A stretch of DNA of 64,000 nucleotides from Methylobacterium sp. Leaf118 (GCF_920984675.1 NZ_CAKLBV010000005.1:62001-126000), one strand, 5' to 3'; numbered from the stretch's first letter, positions 21,176 through 30,973 are shown. Numbers and translations are program-made. The notes: generated from the letters alone by a model not told the origin.

Positions 21176-21928
21176 GTGCCGGCACCCCATCCGATGCGCC
21201 TCGACGTGACGGACCTGCGGGCGTTCTATGCGAGCCCGCTCGGCGTCGTCACGCATCGGGTCGTCGCCCGCTCGATGCACGCTTTCCTCGGCTCGGTCTC
21301 CGGCCTGCGGGTGCTCGGGCTCGGCTACGTCACGCCCTATCTCGGGCCGGTCCACGTGATTGCCGAGCGAACCCTGGCCTTCATGCCGGCGACGCAGGGG
21401 GTGGTGAACTGGCCCTCCAGCGGACGCTCGGTGACGGCGCTCGCCGACCCGACCATGCTGCCCTTGCCGGAGGCCGCGGTCGACCGGGTCATCCTGGTCC
21501 ACGCCCTGGAGGCGGTCGAGAGTCCGAGCGAGCTGCTCGCGGAAGTCTGGCGGGTGCTGACGCCGGGCGGGCGCCTCATCCTGGTAGTGCCCAACCGCAC
21601 CGGGGTCTGGGCGCGGCGGGACGCGACGCCCTTCGGCCACGGCCAGCCCTATAGCCGCTCGCAGCTCGTCCGGCTGATGCGCCAGACCCTGTTCTCGCCG
21701 GAGGGCTGGGCCGAAGCCCTCTACATGCCGCCGGTCCGCAGCCGCTTCTGGCTCGGCACCGCGGGCGCCTGGGAGCGGCTGGGCACCGGCCTCTCCTTGC
21801 CCTTCGCGGGCCTGCACGTGGTCGATGCGACGAAGCAGCTGTACCGCCCGGTCGCCGTGCGGCAGGTGCGCCGGCTGGAGACCCGCGTGCCGGCGCGGGT
21901 CCTGCTGCCGGCCGGTCAGCCGGGCTGA
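21176..21928 (+). CDS. Class I SAM-dependent methyltransferase
   Basis: About 250 residues with a methyltransferase 11-type core: the glycine-rich region GLRVLGLGYVTPYLG is an atypical version of motif I, then LPLPEAAVDRVILVHALEAVE and LTPGGRLILVVPNRTG. GTG 21176 is chosen since GGAGG lies 10 nt upstream; ATG 21194 is the alternative and gives 244 residues. It is divergent from gloB, which hints at a shared detoxification or quality-control role. The substrate is unknown. Confidence 0.82.
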   Translation: MPAPHPMRLDVTDLRAFYASPLGVVTHRVVARSMHAFLGSVSGLRVLGLGYVTPYLGPVHVIAERTLAFMPATQGVVNWPSSGRSVTALADPTMLPLPEAAVDRVILVHALEAVESPSELLAEVWRVLTPGGRLILVVPNRTGVWARRDATPFGHGQPYSRSQLVRLMRQTLFSPEGWAEALYMPPVRSRFWLGTAGAWERLGTGLSLPFAGLHVVDATKQLYRPVAVRQVRRLETRVPARVLLPAGQPG

Positions 21929-22078
21929 GACGGAGCCACCGGAGACAGGGCCGCCGGTCCTGTCTCCTTGCATCCAGCGGACGCGCGCCGCCCCGCCGCC
22001 GGGGGGGGCTCTTGACGATGCGGCCTCGGCATCGTGGAGGGATATGCGTCCGAGCGATCCCGGCGGAGCCGTCCACCC

Positions 22079-22756
22079 ATGAATGTCGAGACCGCGCTGA
22101 CGAGCTTCCTGCTCGCGCTCTCGGGCCTGTTCTCGATCGTCAATCCGGTCGGCTCGGCGCTGATCTTCGCGCAGATCACGGCTGAGCGCACGGGTGCCGA
22201 GCGGGCGGAACTCGCGCGCCGCATCGGCTTCTACGCGGCGCTCATCATGCTCGCCGCGCTCTGGGCCGGGGCGCCGATCCTCAACTTCTTCGGCGTGTCG
22301 CTGGCGGCCCTGCGCATCGCGGGCGGCCTCGTGGTGGCGGCCTCCGCCTGGTCGCTGCTCTCGGCGCCCGAGGCCCGGGAGGCGCGCAAGCACGCCGAGG
22401 CCGGCCCCGAATCGGGGGAGGGATTGGCGGAGGTCGCGTTCTTCCCCCTCACCCTGCCCTTCACGACCGGGCCCGGCACCATCGCGGTCGCCATCGCCCT
22501 GGGTGCCAACCGTCCGGCGGAGGGACCGGAGCGGATCGGCTTCTACCTCGGCGCCTCCCTGGCGGCGCTCGCCATCGCCGGGATGGTGCGCCTCGCCTAC
22601 GGCTCCGCCGACCGGGTCGTGACCCTGATCGGGCCGGTGCGGGCGCGGGTGCTCGGGCGGCTCTCCGCCTTCCTGCTCCTGTGCGTGGGCACGCAGATCA
22701 CCGTGAACGGCGTCACCGACGTCCTCGAGCCGCTTCTCGCCGCCCGACGCGGCTGA
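22079..22756 (+). CDS. MarC family integral membrane protein
   Basis: A 225-residue protein with about six transmembrane helices and the MarC/UPF0056 signatures LFSIVNPVGSALIFAQIT and FFPLTLPFTTGPGTIAVAIALG. The transported substrate of this family is not established; a link to antibiotic resistance suggested by the name is not supported by what I know. It precedes dapB by 65 bp on the same strand. Confidence 0.88.
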   Translation: MNVETALTSFLLALSGLFSIVNPVGSALIFAQITAERTGAERAELARRIGFYAALIMLAALWAGAPILNFFGVSLAALRIAGGLVVAASAWSLLSAPEAREARKHAEAGPESGEGLAEVAFFPLTLPFTTGPGTIAVAIALGANRPAEGPERIGFYLGASLAALAIAGMVRLAYGSADRVVTLIGPVRARVLGRLSAFLLLCVGTQITVNGVTDVLEPLLAARRG

Positions 22757-22821
22757 CAGGCTTGATCTTCCGGCGATTGCGGTAGAAGCGCCCCTCGGGG
22801 ACGCCGTTCGGAGCCAAGGTG

Positions 22822-23619
22822 ATGAAGCTCGTCGTTGTGGGCGCCGAGGGGCGCATGGGGCGGATGCTGATCCGCGCGGTGGCCGAGGCCGAGGGCTGCA
22901 GCCTGCACGGGGCCGTCGAGCGCGCGGGCTCGCCCGCCATCGGCCGGGATGCGGGCCTGCTCGCAGGCGTGGGCGAACTCGGCGTGTCCGTCTCCGACGA
23001 TCCGCTGGCGCTGTTCGTGGCCGCCGATGGCGTGCTCGACTTCACGACGCCGGCCGCGACGGTCGCCTTCGCCGAACTCGCCGCCCAGGCCCGGATCGTC
23101 CACGTGATCGGCACCACCGGCTTTTCGCCGGACGATCTGAGCCGGCTCGAAGCCGCGAGCTACCATGCCCGGATCGTGCGCTCGGGCAACATGTCCCTCG
23201 GGGTGAACCTGCTCGCCGGCCTCGTGCGCCGGGTCGCGGCGACCCTGGGCGAGGAATTCGACATCGAGGTGCTGGAGATGCACCACCGGATGAAGGTCGA
23301 CGCCCCCTCCGGCACCGCCCTGCTGCTCGGCGAGGCGGCAGCGGAGGGACGGGGCGTGTCCCTCGCCGACACGCGCGTCTCGACCCGCGACGGCCATACG
23401 GGGGCGCGCCGGCCCGGCGAGATCGGCTTCGCGACCCTGCGGGGCGGCTCGGTGGTCGGCGACCACAGCGTGCTCTTCGCCGGTCCCTCCGAGCGGATCA
23501 CCCTCTCTCACCATGCTGAGGACCGGGCAATCTTCGCCCGCGGCGCACTCAGGGCCGCCCAATGGGCCTTCGACAAGCCGCCGGGCCAGTACGGCATGGC
23601 CGATGTGCTGGGATTGTAG
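22822..23619 (+). CDS. dapB: 4-hydroxy-tetrahydrodipicolinate reductase
   Basis: NAD(P)H-dependent reductase of the diaminopimelate/lysine pathway. The N-terminal Rossmann motif [12 protein letters not shown] is followed by [21 protein letters not shown] and NMSLGVNLL. The catalytic/substrate-binding block [21 protein letters not shown] is near residue 155, and the C-terminal [23 protein letters not shown] is intact. ATG 22822 is chosen over the preceding GTG 22819; GGAG lies 8 nt upstream. It is next to gpmA, as in other Rhizobiales. Confidence 0.96.
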   Translation: MKLVVVGAEGRMGRMLIRAVAEAEGCSLHGAVERAGSPAIGRDAGLLAGVGELGVSVSDDPLALFVAADGVLDFTTPAATVAFAELAAQARIVHVIGTTGFSPDDLSRLEAASYHARIVRSGNMSLGVNLLAGLVRRVAATLGEEFDIEVLEMHHRMKVDAPSGTALLLGEAAAEGRGVSLADTRVSTRDGHTGARRPGEIGFATLRGGSVVGDHSVLFAGPSERITLSHHAEDRAIFARGALRAAQWAFDKPPGQYGMADVLGL

Positions 23620-23819
23620 CGGTCAAAGTCCAGCGCGGGGGCCTGACAGGCTCGGCGATCCGTAGCCAACCCCCGTCATGATGCACTGCAGCACGCTTGG
23701 GGCGGGGCGAAGCCTCTGCTAAGCAGCGCGGCCATTCGGCCTCGGCGCTTCGGCAGCGACCCGCGGCATTCCGGCGCCGGCTCGCTCGGGCCCCGCCCCT
23801 CCAGGAGACGGACCTCACC

Positions 23820-24458
23820 ATGGAGCGCACGCTCGTCCTCGCTCGCCACGGCCAGAGCGAGTGGAACCTCAAGAAGCTGTTCACCGGCTGGCGCGACCCG
23901 GACCTGACCGAACTCGGCGTCGCCGAGGCGCGCAATGCCGGGCGCTGGCTCAAGGCGCAGGGCTCCGGCTTCGACGTCGCCTTCACCTCGAACCTCAAGC
24001 GCGCCCAGAAGACCTGCGCCCTGATCCTGGAGGAGATGGGCCTGTCCGGGATCGAGACGATCCGGTCCGAGGCGCTGAACGAGCGCGATTACGGCGACCT
24101 CGCGGGGCTCAACAAGGACGATGCCCGCGAGCGCTGGGGCGACGCGCAGGTCCACGAGTGGCGCCGCTCCTACGACGTGCCGCCCCCGGGCGGCGAGAGC
24201 CTGAAGGACACCGCGGCCCGGGTCCTGCCCTACTACATCCAGACGATCCTGCCCCGAGTGATGCGCGGCGAGCGGGTCCTCGTGGCGGCCCATGGCAACT
24301 CGCTGCGGGCGCTGGTGATGGTGCTCGACGGCATGACGACGAAGACCATCGCCAGCCTCGAGATCGCGACCGGTATCCCTCTGGTCTACCAGCTCAAGGC
24401 GGACACCACGGTGGATTCCAAGCTGATCCTCGACAAGGACATCGACCACGACACCTGA
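23820..24458 (+). CDS. gpmA: 2,3-bisphosphoglycerate-dependent phosphoglycerate mutase
   Basis: Glycolytic interconversion of 3- and 2-phosphoglycerate. The phosphohistidine motif [10 protein letters not shown] has H10. [13 protein letters not shown], the catalytic Glu region [16 protein letters not shown] and the second histidine in [12 protein letters not shown] are all intact. At 212 residues it is the short bacterial form. GGAGAC shortly before the ATG is a reasonable ribosome-binding site. It is convergent with bchI, with stops 10 bp apart. Confidence 0.96.
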   Translation: MERTLVLARHGQSEWNLKKLFTGWRDPDLTELGVAEARNAGRWLKAQGSGFDVAFTSNLKRAQKTCALILEEMGLSGIETIRSEALNERDYGDLAGLNKDDARERWGDAQVHEWRRSYDVPPPGGESLKDTAARVLPYYIQTILPRVMRGERVLVAAHGNSLRALVMVLDGMTTKTIASLEIATGIPLVYQLKADTTVDSKLILDKDIDHDT

Positions 24459-24468
24459 GCCCCGGGGC

Positions 24469-25545
24469 TCAGGCGGCGCCCAGCACCTCCTCGACCGCCC
24501 GGGCGACCCGGGCCGTCGAGCCCGATTCGTCGAGCGGGTTGCGGCGCAGGCGGTGGCGCAGTGCGCTCGGCGCGACCTGCCGGAGATGGCTGAGGGCGAC
24601 GGTGTCGGCGCTGTCCAACGCCGCGGCGGCGCGGGCAGTCCGCATCAGGGTGAGTTCGCCGCGCAGGCCGTCGGTGCCGAGCGCGAGGCAGAGCCGGGCC
24701 GCCGCTTCGAGCACCGCATCCGGCACCGCGACGCCCCGGAGACGCTCGCGGGCTGACAGGATCGTCTTCTGTAACGCCTTTTCCGGCTTCGCCTGCGCCG
24801 CGCAGAACCCCTCCGGGTCGCGCTCGTAGGCGTCGCGGCGGCGCACCACCTCGATCCGCGTGGCGATGTCGGTCGGCGTGCCGACCTCGCAGGCGAGGCC
24901 GAACCGGTCGAGAAGCTGGGGGCGAAGCTCCCCCTCCTCGGGATTGCCGCTGCCGACGAGCACGAAGCGGGCCGGATGGCGCAGGGACAGGCCCTCGCGC
25001 TCGACGGTGTTGACCCCGGAGGCCGCCACGTCGAGCAGCAGGTCGACGAGATGGTCCTCCAGCAGGTTGACCTCGTCGATGTAGAGGAAGCCGCGATTGG
25101 CCCGCGCCAGGAGGCCCGGCTCGAACGCCTTCTCGCCGCGTGTGAGCGCCCGCTCCAGGTCGAGGGCGCCGACCACCCGATCCTCGGTGGCACCGAGCGG
25201 CAGATCCACCACGGGCACGGGGATGAGGTGGCTCTTGCCCCGCCCTTCGGCGCAATGCGGGCATTCGGCGGCGGGGGCGTCCGGGGCGCAGGAATAGGGA
25301 CAGCCCGCCACCGCCCGGATCTTGGGCAGGAGCGCGGCCAAGGCCCGGATCGCCGTCGATTTGCCGGTGCCGCGATCTCCGAAGACGAGGACGCCGCCGA
25401 CCGACGGATCGACCGCCGCAATCAGCAGGGCCCGCTTCATCTCCTCTTGGGCGACGATGGCGGTGAAGGGAAAAGCTGGCACCGAGAGGGCGATCCGTGG
25501 CTCGAGCGCCGGACCGAGAGGCGCTCGGCGGGCGGGCGCGATCAT
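24469..25545 (-). CDS. bchI: Magnesium chelatase ATPase subunit I
   Basis: AAA+ subunit that powers insertion of Mg2+ into protoporphyrin IX, the first committed step of bacteriochlorophyll synthesis. Walker [10 protein letters not shown] is at residues 56-64 and Walker B in [41 protein letters not shown] and the C-terminal helical domain follow. Start ATG 25545 (MIAPARRAP) gives 358 residues, normal for BchI. The partner subunits bchD and bchH and the photosynthesis cluster are not in this window. The presence of bchI supports an aerobic anoxygenic phototroph. Confidence 0.93.
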   Translation of the reverse strand: MIAPARRAPLGPALEPRIALSVPAFPFTAIVAQEEMKRALLIAAVDPSVGGVLVFGDRGTGKSTAIRALAALLPKIRAVAGCPYSCAPDAPAAECPHCAEGRGKSHLIPVPVVDLPLGATEDRVVGALDLERALTRGEKAFEPGLLARANRGFLYIDEVNLLEDHLVDLLLDVAASGVNTVEREGLSLRHPARFVLVGSGNPEEGELRPQLLDRFGLACEVGTPTDIATRIEVVRRRDAYERDPEGFCAAQAKPEKALQKTILSARERLRGVAVPDAVLEAAARLCLALGTDGLRGELTLMRTARAAAALDSADTVALSHLRQVAPSALRHRLRRNPLDESGSTARVARAVEEVLGAA

Positions 25546-25641
25546 GCACGATTCCGCCGGGGGAGCCAGCCACGCTTGCGCTGATCGGTGGAGGTCGCCG
25601 CCTCGACCCTGGACACGACGCGCGCCCGGGCGTCCAGTGGC

Positions 25642-25669
25642 GTCCCTCGTCCCTCGTCCCTCGTCCCTC
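25642..25669. repeat. Heptanucleotide tandem repeat (GTCCCTC)4
   Basis: Four perfect back-to-back copies of GTCCCTC end 2 bp before a GGAG ribosome-binding site and 12 bp before the ATG of the helix-hairpin-helix gene. They also lie about 100 bp upstream of bchI on the other strand. Copy-number change would alter spacing in both 5' regions. Confidence 0.85.
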
Positions 25670-25681
25670 GGGAGACCCGAC

Positions 25682-26038
25682 ATGCGTGCCCCGCTCCTGC
25701 GCACCCTCGCTTTGCTGAGCCTCCTCGCCGCGGCGCCGGCCCTCGCCCAATCCCCGAGCTCGGTGCCGTCCCCGGGCGCACCCAAGCCTCCCACCGCCCC
25801 CGCGGCGCCGACGGCACCGGCCAAACCCGAGGCCGCGGGCGAGAAGACGGCCCTCATCGACATCAACACCGCGAGCGCCCAGGAACTCAGCGCACTCAAG
25901 GGCATCGGCGAGGCACGCTCGGCCGCGATCGTGAAGGGCCGGCCCTACCGGGCCAAGGACGAGCTCGTGCACAAGAAGATCATCCCGGAGGCGGTCTATG
26001 CCGAGATCAAGGACCGGATCATCGCCCGGCAGAAGTAG
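25682..26038 (+). CDS. Secreted helix-hairpin-helix (ComEA-like) protein
   Basis: A 118-residue protein with a signal peptide ([22 protein letters not shown]), a Pro/Ala-rich linker, and a C-terminal helix-hairpin-helix domain. The domain reads [32 protein letters not shown], the DNA-binding fold of ComEA. A periplasmic DNA-binding role is inferred from the fold; no competence genes are nearby. GGAG lies 7 nt before the ATG. The upstream tandem repeat may influence its expression. Confidence 0.85.
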   Translation: MRAPLLRTLALLSLLAAAPALAQSPSSVPSPGAPKPPTAPAAPTAPAKPEAAGEKTALIDINTASAQELSALKGIGEARSAAIVKGRPYRAKDELVHKKIIPEAVYAEIKDRIIARQK

Positions 26039-26110
26039 GCGGGCTTTCCCAAGCGGGCCTGAGGATGCTAGGCGCGGGAGCCCCGCTTCGCCGCCCGATC
26101 GTTCCGTCCC

Positions 26111-26737
26111 ATGGCCGCCCAGACCTCGCGCATCCGTCTCCACCGGGGCGACCTGCCCGCCGATTTCGCCCCCGGTGCGGCGATCGCCATCGACACCGAG
26201 ACCCTGGGCCTGAACCCGCGCCGGGACCGGCTCTGCGTGGTCCAGGTCTCCCGCGGCGACGGGAGCGCCGACGTGGTGCAGATCCGGCCGGGCGACGCCG
26301 CCGAGCGGCTCAAGGCGGTTTTGGCCGATCCGCGCGTGCTCAAGATCTTCCACTTCGCCCGCTTCGACCTCGCGGTGCTGTTCCAGGCCTTCGGGGTGAT
26401 GCCGGGCCCGGTCTACTGCACCAAGATCGCCTCCAAACTCGCTCGCACCTACACCGATCGGCACGGGCTCAAGGACGTGGTCCGCGAACTCGTCGGCGTC
26501 GACCTGTCGAAGCAGCAACAATCCTCGGATTGGGGGGCGGACACCTTGAGCCAGGCGCAGGTCGATTATGCGGCCTCCGACGTGCTCCATCTCCACGTCG
26601 CCCGCGAGCGGCTCGACGCCATTCTGGCCCGCGAGGGCCGCACGGCGATGGCGGAATCCTGCTTCGCCTTCCTGCCGACCCGGGCCCGACTCGACCTCGC
26701 CGGCTGGCCGGAGACCGACATCTTCGCCCATTCCTGA
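26111..26737 (+). CDS. rnd: Ribonuclease D (exonuclease domain only)
   Basis: A 3'-5' DEDDy exoribonuclease. IAIDTETLGL carries the first D and E (D28, E30), IFHFARFDLAVL the second D, and QVDYAASDVLHLH the Y and final D. At 208 residues it lacks the HRDC domains of E. coli RNase D and matches the short alphaproteobacterial form. Expected substrates are 3' ends of tRNA and small RNAs. Confidence 0.9.
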   Translation: MAAQTSRIRLHRGDLPADFAPGAAIAIDTETLGLNPRRDRLCVVQVSRGDGSADVVQIRPGDAAERLKAVLADPRVLKIFHFARFDLAVLFQAFGVMPGPVYCTKIASKLARTYTDRHGLKDVVRELVGVDLSKQQQSSDWGADTLSQAQVDYAASDVLHLHVARERLDAILAREGRTAMAESCFAFLPTRARLDLAGWPETDIFAHS

Positions 26738-26945
26738 GAGGTCCGACCCCGCCGCAGCTGATGCGGCGGCGCCACGGGGCGGGAGAGAGTACCGAGACGG
26801 TCCATTTCGGATCGCCGCCGTGCGGGGGCGCACGCGGGCGCTGTTGATCATTTCTTGCAGGCGAGGCCATAACTTCGCCACCGCGCCGGGTGATCCGGCC
26901 GGCCCTGGCGCGACCGCTCAGCGCGCCGACCCTTTCGGGAACGCG

Positions 26946-27701
26946 ATGCAGGTGGCCGACCCCCCCCGGACGGACCTCGACGCCCTGGCTGCGAACGAGA
27001 ACGCGCGCCGCCGCCGGGCGCATGGCCGCGCGCGCCGCCACAGCGCCCAGGTGCGCACCCTGCGCCGGGTGATTCCCGCGGCGGCGGGCCTCGCCGTGTT
27101 GGGCCTCGCGGCCGTCGTGCTCTGGGGACCCCTGGCGGGAAGCCTGCCCGACGTCGAGATCGGGCCGATCTCCGTCTCCGGCAGCAAGGTGACGATGGAG
27201 AGCCCACGCCTGTCCGGCTTCCGCAAGGGCGAGCGCGGCTACGAGGTCACCGCCTCGGCGGCGCAGCAGGACGTGCGCAAGCCCAGCATCATCGAACTTC
27301 AGGCCATGAAGGGCCACGTCGCCACCGACGATCGGGGTGGGCGGGCCTATCTCCAGGCGCAGGGCGGCGTGTTCGACTCCACCCGAGAATCCCTGACCCT
27401 GGAGCGGAACATCCGGGTCTGGACCGACAAGGGCGAGGAGATCCAGCTCTCCGTCGCGACCGTCGATTTCAAGGCCGGCAGCCTCCACTCGTCCGAACCC
27501 GTGAAGGTCACCGTGCCGGCGGGCTCGATCGTGGCCGACACCCTCGACGTCGTCGAGAACGGACGGGTCGTCTCCTTCGTCGGCCGCGTGCAGGCCGTGT
27601 TCCACGAGGCGGCGCCCGACGCGACCGTGGTGGCGAGCCGCCACGAGGCGGCCGAGCGCATCCGCACGTCCGCGGCGGAGCCGCCGGAGGCCAACCGATG
27701 A
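26946..27701 (+). CDS. lptC: LPS export periplasmic/anchor protein LptC
   Basis: Bitopic component of the LptBFG-C complex that hands LPS to LptA. A basic cytoplasmic N-terminus precedes one transmembrane helix (VIPAAAGLAVLGLAAVVLWG, about 42-61). A periplasmic beta-jellyroll follows: GSKVTMESPRLSGFRKGERGYEVTASAAQQD, the family hallmark. Its stop overlaps the lptA start (ATGA). A possible promoter, TTGATC then CATAAC with 18-bp spacing, lies near 26844-26873. Confidence 0.9.
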   Translation: MQVADPPRTDLDALAANENARRRRAHGRARRHSAQVRTLRRVIPAAAGLAVLGLAAVVLWGPLAGSLPDVEIGPISVSGSKVTMESPRLSGFRKGERGYEVTASAAQQDVRKPSIIELQAMKGHVATDDRGGRAYLQAQGGVFDSTRESLTLERNIRVWTDKGEEIQLSVATVDFKAGSLHSSEPVKVTVPAGSIVADTLDVVENGRVVSFVGRVQAVFHEAAPDATVVASRHEAAERIRTSAAEPPEANR

Positions 27702-28438
27702 GCGCGCTCGCCACCCGGGCGCTGCTCGCCGCCCTCGCTCTGGCGCTCACCGCCCCCGGCGCGGGCGCCGTGGCGCAGGCGCCGGCTGGCGCGACGGCCA
27801 AGGACGTCTCGAAGGATGCCGGGAAGCCGGCGCCCCTCGGCACGGTCGGCGGCGGCAAGGGCCCGATCAAGATCGACGCCGACCGGCTCGACGTGTTCGA
27901 CAAGGAGAGCAAGGCGGTTTTCGCCGGCAACGTCGTGGCCGTGCAGAGCGACAGCACGATCCGCTGCTCGGCGCTGACCGTCCATTACAAGCGCGACCGG
28001 GACAAGGATCCCGGCCGGACCGGCGGCGCCGAGGCTGCGGCTCCGAAGGACGCCAACGCCCTCGCCGGCAACGGCATCCGCAAGGTCGAGTGCGCCGGCC
28101 CGGTCACCGTCTCCCAGAAGGATCAGGTCGCCACCGGCGACAACGCGGTGTTCGATCAGGAGGCCAAGCGCATCATCCTCACGGGCAACGTCGTGCTCAG
28201 CCAGTGCCAGAACGTCACCCGCGGCTCGCGCCTCGTCTACGACATGACGACCGGCCGGGCGAACATGGATCCGGTGGCGGGCGGGCGCGTCTCGGCGATG
28301 TTCGTGCCGGGCCAGGGCGGCGAGGCCAAGGGCGGCAGCGGACCGAAGGGCTGCGCGCAGCCGGCCGTGGCCGGTAAGCCCGGCGCCCGGCCGGCCGCCG
28401 AGAAGCCCCCGGTCAAGACGCGGGCTCAGGCGAACTGA
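27698..28438 (+). CDS. lptA: LPS transport periplasmic protein LptA
   Basis: Periplasmic bridge for LPS. A signal peptide ([24 protein letters not shown]) precedes the OstA-like fold: [35 protein letters not shown], then [24 protein letters not shown]. The C-terminal 45 residues are rich in Gly, Lys, Pro and Ala and look disordered. It overlaps lptC by 4 bp and sits 2 bp upstream of lptB, so the three form one operon. Confidence 0.92.
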   Translation: MSALATRALLAALALALTAPGAGAVAQAPAGATAKDVSKDAGKPAPLGTVGGGKGPIKIDADRLDVFDKESKAVFAGNVVAVQSDSTIRCSALTVHYKRDRDKDPGRTGGAEAAAPKDANALAGNGIRKVECAGPVTVSQKDQVATGDNAVFDQEAKRIILTGNVVLSQCQNVTRGSRLVYDMTTGRANMDPVAGGRVSAMFVPGQGGEAKGGSGPKGCAQPAVAGKPGARPAAEKPPVKTRAQAN

Positions 28439-28440
28439 CC

Positions 28441-29319
28441 ATGGCGGGTGTTGCGATGCCCGCCGCGGTGCCGTTGCGCGCGGGCGCCGACGCCGCCCCC
28501 GCTGGCCGAGGCCGCAAGGGCTCGCTGTTCGGACGGTGGCTGGGCCGTGCCGCCCCCCGCAGCGAGGCGCGCGACCCGACCGCCGAGGGCGGAGGGCCCG
28601 GCATCCTGCAGGTGCGGGGTCTGCGCAAGAGCTACGGCACCCGCACCGTCGTCCATGAGGCGGGCCTCACCGTCCATAACGGCGAGGCGGTCGGCCTGCT
28701 CGGCCCCAACGGCGCGGGCAAGACCACGATCTTCTACATGATCACCGGATTGGTGCCCGCCGATCGCGGCTTCATCAGCCTGGACGGTCTGGAGATCACC
28801 CATCTGCCGATGTACCAGCGGGCGCGCCTCGGCATCGGCTACCTGCCCCAGGAAGCCTCGATCTTCCGCGGCCTCACGGTGGAGGACAACATCCGCGCCG
28901 TGCTCGAGGTGGCCGAGCCCGACCGCAAGGCGCGCGAACGCAAGCTCGAATCCCTGCTCGAGGAGTTCGACATCGCCCGTCTGCGCAAGTCGCCCTCGAT
29001 CGCGCTCTCGGGCGGCGAGCGCCGCCGCTGCGAGATCGCCCGAGCGCTCGCCTCCTCGCCGACCTTCATGCTCCTCGACGAGCCCTTCGCCGGCATCGAC
29101 CCGATCGCGGTCGGCGACATCCAGGACCTCGTCAAGCACCTGAAGCAGCGCGGGATCGGCGTGCTCATCACCGACCACAACGTGCGCGAGACGCTGGGGC
29201 TGATCGACCGCGCCTACATCGCCCATTCGGGCCGCATCCTCACCGAGGGCACGCCCGAGCAGATCGTGGCGAACGAGGACGCGCGGCGGCTGTATCTCGG
29301 CGAGGATTTTCGCCTCTAG
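28441..29319 (+). CDS. lptB: LPS export ABC transporter ATPase LptB
   Basis: Cytoplasmic ATPase driving LPS extraction. Walker [14 protein letters not shown]-loop [17 protein letters not shown], signature [15 protein letters not shown], Walker [17 protein letters not shown] and switch [10 protein letters not shown] are all present. Compared with the usual 240 residues it has about 50 extra N-terminal residues (Ala/Gly/Arg-rich, residues 1-55) whose role is unknown; an internal start cannot be excluded. It is last in the lptCAB operon. Many Rhizobiales have rpoN next; here a repeat-containing gap follows. Confidence 0.95.
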   Translation: MAGVAMPAAVPLRAGADAAPAGRGRKGSLFGRWLGRAAPRSEARDPTAEGGGPGILQVRGLRKSYGTRTVVHEAGLTVHNGEAVGLLGPNGAGKTTIFYMITGLVPADRGFISLDGLEITHLPMYQRARLGIGYLPQEASIFRGLTVEDNIRAVLEVAEPDRKARERKLESLLEEFDIARLRKSPSIALSGGERRRCEIARALASSPTFMLLDEPFAGIDPIAVGDIQDLVKHLKQRGIGVLITDHNVRETLGLIDRAYIAHSGRILTEGTPEQIVANEDARRLYLGEDFRL

Positions 29320-29487
29320 GTCCCCGCCGGCTGGCTCTCGTCAGAAACCCGAGCGGACAACGTGCGGGATCGCGCCCCGACTCACAGAAGGCTCGTCATT
29401 CCGGAGCGCTGATCGGCGAACCCGGACCCGCAGGGGCGCGACGGAGGCTGCCATAGACGGACTGTCGGCGACGCGGGTTCAGCCGCG

Positions 29488-29530
29488 CATTCCGGGTGGA
29501 TACCGGGTTCCGCGGAGCGGCCCCGGAATG
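29488..29530. repeat. Palindromic intergenic repeat (CATTCCGGG...CCCGGAATG)
   Basis: The gap 29320-29639 holds no gene I can support. It contains inverted repeats CATTCCGGG (29488-29496) and CCCGGAATG (29522-29530), with an internal CCGCGGAGCGG. A partial copy, GTCATTCCGGAGCGC, is about 100 bp to the left (29395-29409). The pattern resembles dispersed Rhizobiales palindromic elements. It could act as a transcription terminator for the convergent lptB and transglycosylase genes. Confidence 0.6.
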
Positions 29531-29639
29531 ATTGCCATGCGTGACCGCAGGAGTCTTCCCAATTCATCCGTCCGGGTTCGAACGATGGGTCGCGGTGGCG
29601 GGTGCGCGAAGTTTTGCCACCGCCACTTCCTTCAGGCCG

Positions 29640-30836
29640 TCAGCCCCGCCGCAGCGCCTCCAGCACCTTACCGCCCGGCCGGCCGGTGGCCGGCATGCCG
29701 AGCCGGCGCTCCACGTCCTTGATCGCCTCGCGGGTCTTCGAGCCGACCTTGCCGTCCGGCTCGCCGACATCGTAGCCGCGGGCGATCAGGCGGGATTGCA
29801 GGTCGCGGCGCTCGGCGCGCGACAGCGGCGGATCGTCGGTCGGCCAGTCGGCCTGGACGCCGGGGCGCCCGCGCAGGCGGTCGGACAGGACGGCGATGGC
29901 CAGACCGTAGGATTCGGCGGCGTTGTAGGAGTAGATCGCGTCGAAGTTGCGCGTCACGAGGAAGGCCGGGCCGTTGATGCCGGCGGGCGCGATGATCCCG
30001 GCGGGGCCCTCCCCGCTCAGCGGGCGACCATCGACCCGCGTGACGCCGAGGGAGGCCCAGTGGCCGACGGCATGCTTGTTCTTGCGGCCGGCGCCCGCGA
30101 CGTTGAAGCCGCGCGGCAGCTTCACCTCGTAGCCCCAGGGCTGCCCGTTCGACCACTTGGCGACCCGCAGGAAGTTGGCCGTGGAGGCGACCGCGTCGGC
30201 GACCGAGTCGACCACGTCGCGGCGCCCGTCGCCGTCGCCGTCGACCGCGAGGCGCTGGTAGGTGGTCGGCATGAACTGGGTCTGGCCGAAGGCCCCGGCC
30301 CAGGAGCCGGTCAGCCGCGAGGCTTCGATGTCGCCCCGCTCGATGATCTTCAGGGTGGCGATGAGTTCGCCGCGGAAGAAGTCGCGGCGGCGGTTGCCGG
30401 AGCAGGCAAGGGTGGCCAGCGACTGGATCAGCGGCATCTTGCCGAGATTCTTGCCGAAATTCGACTCGACACCCCAGACCGCGGCGATGGTGTGGCGGTC
30501 GACGCCGTAGCGCGCCTCGGCATTGGCGAGGGCGGCAGCGTGCTGGCGCATGGCGGCGCGCCCGTCCTCCACCCGCTCCTCGTCGACCAGCGCGGACATG
30601 TAGTCCCAGATCGGCGTCTTGAACTCGGGCTGGGCCTGGGACAGCTCGATCACCTTGTCGTCGAAGGTGATGCCGCTCGTCGCCGCCCGAAACGTCTGCG
30701 CCGAGACGCCGGCGCCGGCCGCCTGGGCCTGGATGCCGGCGAGGCAGGACGGGAAGTCGGCCCGCGCGGGCGTGGCGGCGAGGCCCGTGGCGAGCGCCAG
30801 GGCGATCAGGCTGGCGCGGGGCGGCGGCGTCGGCAT
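29640..30836 (-). CDS. Lytic murein transglycosylase, MltB type, with peptidoglycan-binding domain
   Basis: Periplasmic enzyme cleaving peptidoglycan glycan strands to anhydromuropeptides. A signal peptide (about 1-26, ending ARA) is followed by an SLT-2 catalytic domain with the catalytic Glu in AVWGVESNFGKNLGK. GSWAGAFGQTQFMPTTY and the DGDGRRDVVDSVADAVASTANFL block follow. The C-terminal peptidoglycan_binding_1 repeat reads LSRAERRDLQSRLIARGYDVGEPDGKVGSKTREAI. Length 398 aa is usual. It is divergent from rpsD. Confidence 0.92.
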   Translation of the reverse strand: MPTPPPRASLIALALATGLAATPARADFPSCLAGIQAQAAGAGVSAQTFRAATSGITFDDKVIELSQAQPEFKTPIWDYMSALVDEERVEDGRAAMRQHAAALANAEARYGVDRHTIAAVWGVESNFGKNLGKMPLIQSLATLACSGNRRRDFFRGELIATLKIIERGDIEASRLTGSWAGAFGQTQFMPTTYQRLAVDGDGDGRRDVVDSVADAVASTANFLRVAKWSNGQPWGYEVKLPRGFNVAGAGRKNKHAVGHWASLGVTRVDGRPLSGEGPAGIIAPAGINGPAFLVTRNFDAIYSYNAAESYGLAIAVLSDRLRGRPGVQADWPTDDPPLSRAERRDLQSRLIARGYDVGEPDGKVGSKTREAIKDVERRLGMPATGRPGGKVLEALRRG

Positions 30837-30944
30837 GGTCGGGTCTCTCCGGCGAGTCAGCGGCTTTTCGGGGCCAAATCAGGCGATACGAGGGTTAACG
30901 AAGCGTGACGAACCTCCATCCCGGCGCGCCGACGGCGTTCGGAT

Positions 30945-30973
30945 TTGACGCGGCCGCCCTTCTCGTCTAGCAC
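30945..30973 (+). promoter_or_regulatory. Probable sigma70 promoter for rpsD
   Basis: TTGACG (30945-30950), a 17-bp spacer, and TAGCAC (30968-30973). The predicted start near 30980 gives a leader of about 145 nt before rpsD. This leader contains a hairpin, described separately. Confidence 0.55.
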
